Assembly: GCA_951804985.1 (NCBI GenBank)
Contig: OX638130.1
Span: forward strand, 96,903,700-96,967,699
Source: Dryomyza anilis
Taxonomy: Eukaryota; Arthropoda; Insecta; Diptera; Dryomyzidae
Length of the DNA: 64,000 bases
Reading direction: 5' to 3'
Shown one piece after another: positions 56,441 to 64,000 of the stretch. The notes beneath the pieces were generated by a model that did not search any database, was not told the DNA's origin, and saw only the letters and a program-made list of their open reading frames with translations. The stretch's first letter is position 1; every line of letters starts with the position of its first letter. The position numbers and the translations under genes were made by a program.

Positions 56441-56660
56441 TAACCTCCAATGACAGTATTCCGATACTTTGATTCCAATTTTAATATTTTGTTCCTTCTG
56501 TTCAGTTCTGATTCAAGGTGAATAATAGTTTTCGTCGATGGCTCGTCTGGTTAGTGCCTACTAGCCAAAAAGTCGCTGGTAAATAAGGAAAACAAATTAG
56601 GTCTTATATGGACTTGCGACTTCAAACAAAATCAATCAATTCCGATTTTTAAAATGTGTT
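56441..56660 (+). repeat. GATTCC-type block with a SINE-1 head remnant
   Basis: TTTGATTCCAATTTT and TTCAGTTCTGATTCAAGG resemble the block at 22017. 56535-56580 (GTCGATGGCTCGTCTGGTTAG, then TGCCTACTAGCC) resembles a decayed SINE-1 head. Confidence 0.4.
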
Positions 56661-58224
56661 CTACATTTACAGTTGCGATTTAAGCAAAATAAAATTTTTA
56701 GTTTTGATATCTCTGACGGTTTCTAGTATTAATCACGACCACCTCCCTATCCAACATTACAAAAAATAATAATTACCTGCATATATCAGTGACTGGACCA
56801 ATTCCCATACATTTTTCCGCTCCGTTATAAATTTTCAATTATTTCACAGATCGATTTATATAGTATATTCGATATTTCCGCTATACCGCTGCTTTTGCTA
56901 GCTTCATTTGCATCATTAACGCCAGTGCCAAATGGCAGCAACGGGTCTGCGTCACATCAGCAAAATGCGTCCTCGGGGTTTTAGCAATTTCCGCGAATAA
57001 CTCTACTGCCAAAGTATAAAACAAATAAATCGCTAATCGAAAATTTTCCAACATTTTTGTACATTTGCTACTGCTGCGCTGTGCTGCACTTCGCTGCCAC
57101 TAATGTATAAAAGAAATGAAACATGTTTTTGTGCGCATGCGCACCACTGCAATTGTGGTGCAAAAGTGGCTGTAAAACCGCATTTGTTACAAGCGGAACG
57201 AAAACGTGAAACAGGCAGGCGGCGAATAATTTCATCTGTTGCGACGACCAATGTAATTTATGAATTGATTTTCAGTTAATTAAGTTGATTTATTGCAGCA
57301 CTTTATTGCTAGCTGCGCGCATGCGCAACGCAACACAACGCAACGGTGTCGTCGTAGTCTATGCGACCGAAATGCGATGTGTTGCGATTTTCGTGCACAA
57401 ATGGGGAGAGTCTGGCAGTCAGTGGTTGCAATGCACCGCGCACTAATCGCAAAACTCATGGATTTAAATTGAAAATTAAAATGAAAAAAAATTTAAAATA
57501 AAACTAAAAATCACGCACATGCCTAATGTACGCATGGGGCTTGGCTGAGTGAGTGAACAGAGGCGATCAGTTAATAAACAAAATCCAATTGATTTATATA
57601 TTTCTATTTTTTTCGTATTTTGTATGCTGTAACTGCCAACTCTTGGGCTGTTGCTAAATGACTTGCCACAGCCAAACTTTGTTTATTGGCAACACTTTCG
57701 ATATGAATGTTCGTTTTAATATCTTAATTAGCTACGTAAATATCATTTAAAGCCTGTTGGAAGGACAGCCAGCCAACCAGCCTGCCAGCTAGTCCCGCAG
57801 TTGCGATGACTGCATCTGCATTGTATCTAAAATCCATGCCTCCCGTTCCACTTCCCCCATTACCGCATGCGTATCTATGCCATGACTTAGCAGAATTGGC
57901 AGCAGCCTTAATGAGTCTGCTGCAACGCGATGCGCGGTCATAATCATAGAAATCATAGGACTGGTCTGATGGTGGCTGGTGTCGCGCGAACGTGTGTTGC
58001 CAACAGCACTCGACTATATGTCCGTCTGTCTTGTCTGTTGTTGTATGTTCAACGTTAACTTGTCTCCTTGCATTTTCGCGTAACCAATGCAAATGGCTTC
58101 CACAAATATCGACAGCCACAACAACTTGTGAGACTTAAACACTGCATTTGCATTCACTTAAATTAGCAGCATTTTCAGGGGCAGTACATAGTGTGACAAA
58201 ATGCAAGAATAAAAATTCTGTTAT
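56661..58224. other. No gene recognised; candidate regulatory DNA
   Basis: GC is higher than elsewhere. GCGCGCATGCGCAACGCAAC (57315) and ATTTATGAATTGATTTTCAG, then TTAATTAAG (57255-57283), are notable. The minus frame 57724-58119 (131 codons) has mixed amino-acid use but no recognised domain, and its ends show no splice logic. Confidence 0.4.
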
Positions 58225-60450
58225 CCCCCTTTCTTCGTTTTCCAAATTTTCACTAAAAATTCAATTTTTCACTAAAAATTTAATTTTTTATAAAAATTAA
58301 ATTTTTCGCTAAAAAATCAATTTTGCAATAAAAATTCAATTTTTCACTAAAAGTTCAATTTTGCATTGAAAATTCAATTTTTCACTTAAAATTCAATTTT
58401 CACTAAAAATTCAATTTTTTACTAAAAATTCAATTTTTCACTAAAAATTCAATTTTTCACTGAAAATTCAATTTTTCACTAAAAATTCAATTTTTCACTA
58501 AAAATTCAATTTTTCACTAAAAATTCAATTTTTCACTAAAAATTCTATTTTTCACTAAAATTAAATTATTCATAAAAAATAAATTTTTCACTAAAAATTC
58601 AATTTTTCTCTAAAAAAAAATGAATTTTCACTAAAAATTCAATTTTTCACTAAAAATTTAATTTTTTATAAAAATTAAATTTTTCGCTAAAAAATCAATT
58701 TTGCAATAAAAATTCAATTTTTCACTAAAAGTTCAATTTTTCACTGAAAATTCAATTTTTCACTTAAAATTCAATTTTTCACTAAAAATTCAATTTTTCA
58801 CTAAAAATTCAATTTTTCACTAAAAATTCAATTTTTCACTAAAAATTCAATTTTTCACTAAAAATTCAATTTTTCACTAAAAATTAAATTTTTCGCTAAA
58901 AAATGAATTTTGCAATAAAAATTCAATTTTTCATAAAAATTAAATTATTCATAAAAATTAAATTTTTCACTAAAAATTAAATTTTTCACTAAAAATTCAA
59001 TTTTTCTCTAAAAAAAATGAATTTTCACTAAAAATTCAATTTTTCACTAAAAATTTAATTTTTTATAAAAATTAAATTTTTCGCTAAAAAATCAATTTTG
59101 CAATAAAAATTCAATTTTTCACTAAAAGTTCAATTTTTCACTGAAAATTCAATTTTTCACTTAAAATTCAATTTTTCACTAAAAATTCAATTTTTTACTA
59201 AAAATTCAATTTTTCACTAAAAATTCAATTTTTCACTGAAAATTCAATTTTTCACTAAAAATTCAATTTTTCACTAAAAATTCAATTTTTCACTAAAAAT
59301 TCAATTTTTCACTAAAAATTCTATTTTTCACTAAAATTCAATTATTCACTAAAAATTCAATTTTTCGCAAAAAATTCAATTTTTCACTTAAAATTCAATT
59401 ATTCGCTCAAAAATCTATTTTTAATTTAAAATTAAATTTTTCACTCAAAATTTAATTTTTCACTAAAAATTTAATTTTTTACTAAAAAATAAAATTTTCA
59501 CTAAAAATTCAAATTTTCACTAAAAATTAAAATTTTCACTGAAAATTTAATTTTACACTAAAAATTCAAATTTTCACTAAAAATTAAGTTTTTCACTAAA
59601 AATTAAAATTTTCATAATAAATTTTTCACTAAAAATTCAATTTTTCACTAAAAATTCAATTTTTCACTAAAAATTGAATTTTTCACTAAAAATTCAATTT
59701 TTCACTAAAAATTCAATTTTTCACAAAAAATTAAATTTTTCACTTAAAATTCAATTATTCGCTCAAAAATCTATTTTTAATTTAAAATTAAATTTTTCAC
59801 TCAAAATTTAATTTTTCACTAAAAATTTAATTTTTTACTAAAAAATAAATTTTTCACAAAAAATCCAAATTATCACTAAAATTTCAATATTTCACTAAAA
59901 TTTAAATTTTTTATTAAAAATTCAATTTTTCACTAAAAAATAAAATTTTCTCCAAAAATTCAATTTTTCAATAAAAATCCAATTATTCACTAATATTTCA
60001 CAAAATTCCATTTTTCACTAAAAATTCATTTTTTCACTAAAAATTAAATTTTTCACTAAAAATTAAATTTTTCTCTAAACATTCAATTTATCACTAAAAA
60101 TTCAATTTTTCACTAAAAATTCAATTTTTCACTAAAAATTCAATTTTAACTAAAAATTCAATTTTTCACTTAAATTCAATTATTCACTAAAAATTCAATT
60201 CATCAGTAAAAATTAAATTTTTACTAAAAAAATAAAATTTTCTCCAAAAATTCAATTTTTAACTAAAAATTAAATTTTTCACTAAAATTTTACATTTTCA
60301 CTAACAATTCAATTTTCACTAAAAACTCATTTTTTCACAGAAAATTCAATTTACACCAAAAATTTATTAAAATTTATTAAATTTAAATTTATTGAATATA
60401 TAATTTTTCACTAAAAATTTAATTATTACTAAAAATTAAATTTTTCACTC
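58225..60450. repeat. 19-bp satellite array with higher-order period
   Basis: The basic unit is ATTCAATTTTTCACTAAAA (19 bp), repeated over 2.2 kb. A distinctive variant block (TAATTTTTTATAAAAATTAA, then ATTTTTCGCT, AATCAATTTTGCAATAAAA) recurs at 58281, 58659 and 59056, so units are also amplified as blocks of about 378-397 bp. A second block pair (ATTCGCTCAAAAATCTATTT) is at 59401 and 59757. Confidence 0.95.
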
Positions 60451-62949
60451 AAAATCATCATCTACGCTATTAAATACAGGAAATTATTCTCAATGTTCAA
60501 ATAATGTTTACAGCAAACATTCAGCAAATTGTTAAACATTATCAGGTCGTGAGACATAATTGTATCAATCGTATAACATTTTCTGTAAACATATTGCTGC
60601 ACCAAAATATAGTAGATTGGCATGTTCAAAACATCATCCAGTTTTAAATAATTAAATTAACTATTAAATGATTCTGCTAAGCATATATTTTCTTTCCGTG
60701 TAGCACTTGCACTACTCTACTACAAAACCTTCCGATATCGCTCTAAATACAACAAAAAGATTTGCGTCGAAGCCTTTTGTAGTGGGGATTTGCAAGGATA
60801 TTCTTTAGTAAATTACAAATCAAAACAAGAATAACAACAATAATAATAATCCCTGCAAGACAAACAACGTCCTGTGTACAACGAGTGTGTATTTTACCTC
60901 TGCCGAAGGGAATGATCATCTCGTATTTGTTTCTTTTCCACATGCAATTGTTGTATGCTGTTTTTCGCTACACAGACGACGACAGACAGACAGACAGACA
61001 CAACATTATTCATATACATTGTGAGTATTTGCAGAGTTAAGAAGGGTCCAAGGTACCGCAAAACACTTGAGTCACACACTCGAGCAGCACCCGGGATTCA
61101 ACATTCAGCGCTCAAGTGGACTGAACTGGAGTGATGGGATGTGGTATGGTGTAGTGTGACGTGGCGTGGTGCTGCACGAATAGAAATAGCATAGAACAGT
61201 AGAACGATATAGTGTGGCGTAGTACAGAATGGTGTGACATCAAGTGCCATGGTGCGGAGTGCCGTGACGTGCCGTGTAGTAAGATGGCGTGGTGCATCGA
61301 AGAGTTGGCGTGAAACTTTCTTTGCCAATATCGAGCGGGGCTCTCAAGATTGTCAACGACACAGACCGTTGTCCGGCGGCAGCGTATGTTTCTGATGATG
61401 CCAACGTGAATGAACGAGGAATGAAGAAAGCAACGGATGCAGCAGCAGCAGCAGCAGCAGCCACTACATAAAGTTAAGGAATCGATTACCAGAACTTGAG
61501 AAAACGGTTTGACTTGTTGTGGTTGCCACTAACTTATGGCAGTAAGATTTTCAATGTGGCCAAGTGTTTCCATTTGTTGTTTTTGGAGTGTTCGAGTCAT
61601 AAATTCAGAAATCAGAAATCGCAATTTAATGACCGAGTAGATTTTCAATTTGTTTGCAACTATTTTTATCAGTAGGTAAACGAGGTAAATGCGACCAAAA
61701 AGAAAATAAATCGAATCGAGTACGGCCGGAATATCGAACAACGGAAGATGAAAAAAAAAACAAGCAGCACGCTTCGGCCGCCGCCGCCAGAAGGTCTTTG
61801 AGTGGAATCGCACGGAACGCTTCTATAATTTGGCAATGAATGCGGTGCAGTATCAGTAACAGTGTAAAGTGTAGAGTGTGGTGTCGAAAGCGGTGCAAGT
61901 GCGGTGCAATGCGGGTGAGGCAAAGAGGCTACGAAAAATGAATAAAAGGCGCTTAACATGAATCCACAGTTTGTGCAGCAGCGAAATGCTTTGGGCCAAG
62001 TTTGTATTGCTGCCACATGGCGCTGGCAAGTGCAAAATGCATGAAGGTATTTATTGGATTTAATGATGTTTTTTTTTCGTTTATTTTTTTTGTTTTTTGC
62101 TGCGGATATGGGCGGCAGTGTAAACCAAACGTTGTGTGGCCAGCGAAACAAACAGACAGATGGAGCTGCAGACGGACAAAAACACTGACTGACTGACTGA
62201 CAGAAAGGCTGCAGCGATTGCAACGTGCTTTAAGCCATTTGGTAAAAGGAAACCTTATTCGTTCATCTTGCTTTTGATGTATTTTTATTTTATTTTTATT
62301 TCTTCTACTGCAGTCATTTTCAGCAAGGAATTGTATTTCATTAAATTTCATTGCGCTGCGTTCTGCTGCTGCTTCTACTGCTCCTGCTGCTTTCGACTGT
62401 TGCCTGCCTGCCTACCTACTGACTCAAGTGATTCTTATCGCATAAACACTTTGGCATTTCTCACCTCTCAATGAGTTTCAAATTAAGCAGCGCCGTCGCC
62501 TGCCAAGTAGGTGCCATTGCATTGCATTCAGTTTTTGGTAGTATGAACTGCTGGAGCAGTTGGAAGGGGTCCTTACAAGCAACCAACCGAATGGCAAAGG
62601 CTACAGTCTGACCCTACACGAGCAGTGATGACGCGTCATGACAAAGCACGCTTTTGGCGAAAGGTTTCCTTTTGGACGTTTTATTTTTTATTTATTTTTT
62701 TTGGAGGTGGCACAAGGTGTTGAAAATCAGGCGTGAAATTAATTGCGAAAAAAGGGCCACGTAATGTTAAAGGCTTAAAAGTTAAGTGCTGGAAAATGCT
62801 TCAGCTGTTCTCGATAGTTTTTGGCGCAGTAGTTTACGACAGCGCTTTTAATTAAGTCAACTAACGTTTGTATATTTATTATAGGAAAAACTTGTAAAGT
62901 GTTGTAATTTAAAATTTCCAAAGTTCAATTATTTAAAAAAATGTATTCT
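60451..62949. other. No gene recognised; triplet and simple repeats
   Basis: Contains a (CAGA)n run at about 60981-61000, a CAG run at 61438-61462, a CTGACTGACTGA run at about 62185 and CTG runs at about 62360-62420. 62490-62900 is unique. The minus frame at 61669-62223 is serine/proline/phenylalanine-rich without a recognised domain. Confidence 0.45.
61120..61300 (+). repeat. Irregular G/T-rich GTGGYGTGG-like stretch
   Basis: Repeated TGGTGTAGTGTGACGTGGCG and TGGTGCGGAGTGCCGTGACG words make the plus strand cytosine-poor over about 180 bases. A weaker patch follows at about 61860-61920. It gives histidine/threonine-rich frames on the minus strand; no gene is inferred. Confidence 0.55.
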
Positions 62950-63620
62950 TAAGCCTGATCACACGATTGAATAAACAATCAACTTTTGAATCCATTTTCA
63001 AAATAATTTTAATATCTATCGTGTGATTGCATAGTTTTCCATACAAAAATTGCACACAAAAATATCTTGTTTGATGCAAACACTAATGCAAACAAATACT
63101 TGAAGTGTTTGAAATATTATTTGCAATAACCAATTTGACTGATTTAAAGCAAATAGTCAAATTATTAATCGAAAACATCTTAATATTTGTACCAAACTAA
63201 ATACATTTTTTTTCTCTTTTACTGTAACCACTCTTGATTACACAAAAGTGTTTTCCATAAATACTTCTATGGCTATTTAAAATTTACCATTTAAGACAAA
63301 TAAATGCAGTAGTTAACAAAAGTATTGAATGTGTTTTGGAGAAATAATTAATTGAACACTTACAAAGTGTGTAACGTAAACAATTAAAGTGTTTACGACA
63401 AATAAATTACTATATGTTACAAATACTAATAATTTGAAGTGTTTGCAGGAAACAGTCATTATTTATGGCAAATTATATAAAATTATAAGTCTTAAGTGGA
63501 AATAATAAGTTCTCACTACAAACGTTTGATTGTTTACGGCAAATAATTCGTAAACAATCCTATTTTGTGTGTTTGTGCAAAATCACACGATTGATATTAA
63601 ATTATTTGAAAATTGATTTA
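62950..63620. mobile_element. Family H: TIR-like element with AATCACACGAT ends
   Basis: 62994-63028 is the inverse of 63581-63613 (AATCACACGATTGATATTAA and onward) with few differences. A further direct copy, GATCACACGATTGA, lies at 62958. Between them, GTTTACG-CAAATAA motifs recur. It is probably a MITE with subterminal repeats; its boundaries are uncertain and no coding sequence is present. Confidence 0.45.
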
Positions 63621-63641
63621 ATAGTTTATTATTTCGACGCC

Positions 63642-63875
63642 TCTTACGAAAACCCACACGTTTCAATTTGCTTACGAAAAACGGCACTTTAAAATAAATT
63701 TTCATTAAAACAAGCATATATTTATTTTATCCACGAGAAGAAGCATTAAATTGTTTTAGCCACGAAAAGAACTTCATTCCCATTTTCTCCACAAACAGAA
63801 ACACATTTATATTGTATCTACGAACAAAAGCACATTTTTAATTTCACCACGAATAAAAGCATATACGTATTTTCG
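63642..63875. repeat. 29-bp tandem repeat, about eight diverged units
   Basis: The word CCACGA/CTACGA/TTACGA followed by AAA-CA and an AT-rich tail recurs at 63731, 63760, 63789, 63818 and 63847, exactly 29 bases apart. Earlier units start near 63642, 63671 and 63702. Units differ at many positions but the spacing is conserved. Confidence 0.7.
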
Positions 63876-64000
63876 ATACAGATATCCCAATAGACAATTT
63901 TGCGGGTAAGAAGTCACAAAATGTTGATGATGGAGGTGATATTGTATTACAAATAAATTTGTTGATTTTTCATTGATGACATGGTTTCCAGGTGTGTTAC

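Noticed and set aside
57724..58119. 131-codon minus-strand frame with mixed composition
   Set aside because: No recognised domain and no splice or promoter signals; such frames are common in fly intergenic DNA. Conservation data would be needed to revive it.
58225..60450. CRISPR-like array
   Set aside because: Repeats are contiguous 19-mers with no unique spacers, in a eukaryotic context.

Overview
The window looks like intergenic or intronic DNA from a higher (schizophoran) fly. The evidence is a strongly AT-rich base composition, many opa-type CAG/CAA runs, and a mix of dipteran transposon remnants: a DD37E Tc1/mariner-like element, a Helitron, RNase H-bearing and jockey-like LINEs, tRNA-derived SINEs and many TA-targeting MITEs. 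The species cannot be named from sequence alone; a large, repeat-rich fly genome is the best description. No intact host protein-coding gene, rRNA or functional tRNA could be supported. Nearly all open frames are chance frames in AT-rich or triplet-repeat DNA, and the rest are pieces of transposons.

Layout. 1-3490: copies of a TIR element starting CCAGT-TGCCAT (family A) and a 165-bp tandem repeat. 5180-6790: a direct duplication of about 600 bp, one copy of which carries a family A insertion. 6936-18085: a domain dominated by the roughly 880-bp CACAGA element (family B) in four copies. These copies are invaded by a 339-bp foldback (family C), a SINE and a GGGC-ended foldback (family D), with CCCTAG elements (family E) and tandem repeats between them. 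20283-26010: LINE fragments, a modular foldback (family G), and a family C copy sitting inside a LINE. 28723-30927: a family B copy split by a complete Helitron with a 15-bp minisatellite. 33776-35063: the complete but dead DD37E transposon. 37480-38230: a GA-rich block ending in a phased decamer array. 40742-46766: a LINE/SINE graveyard with two clear nested SINE insertions and, at 43306-43591, a CpG-rich stretch that could be a promoter and first exon. 48745-53200: two AATGTAG-type repeat blocks (family F) holding family G, E and C insertions and a short perfect hairpin. 54715-55935: a LINE fragment and a Helitron relative with an expanded minisatellite. 58225-60450: a 19-bp satellite with a higher-order period. 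62950-63875: a TIR element and a strict 29-bp tandem repeat. The unique stretches between these (for example 22.4-23.6, 26.0-28.7, 31.4-33.3, 36.1-37.1, 38.7-40.0, 42.7-43.6, 56.9-58.2 and 60.5-62.9 kb) have the texture of fly regulatory DNA: homeodomain-like AT cores next to triplet repeats.

The most informative signals are internal empty sites. Repeats in this window occur both with and without an insertion, so target-site choice can be read directly for the Helitron (A|T), family C (TA), family E (2 bp), a SINE (10 bp), a second SINE (11 bp) and, approximately, family A. No obviously new enzymatic system is present. The candidates for undescribed biology are the non-autonomous foldback families, in particular family C, whose three full copies are all exactly 339 bp and whose arms show a paired substitution.
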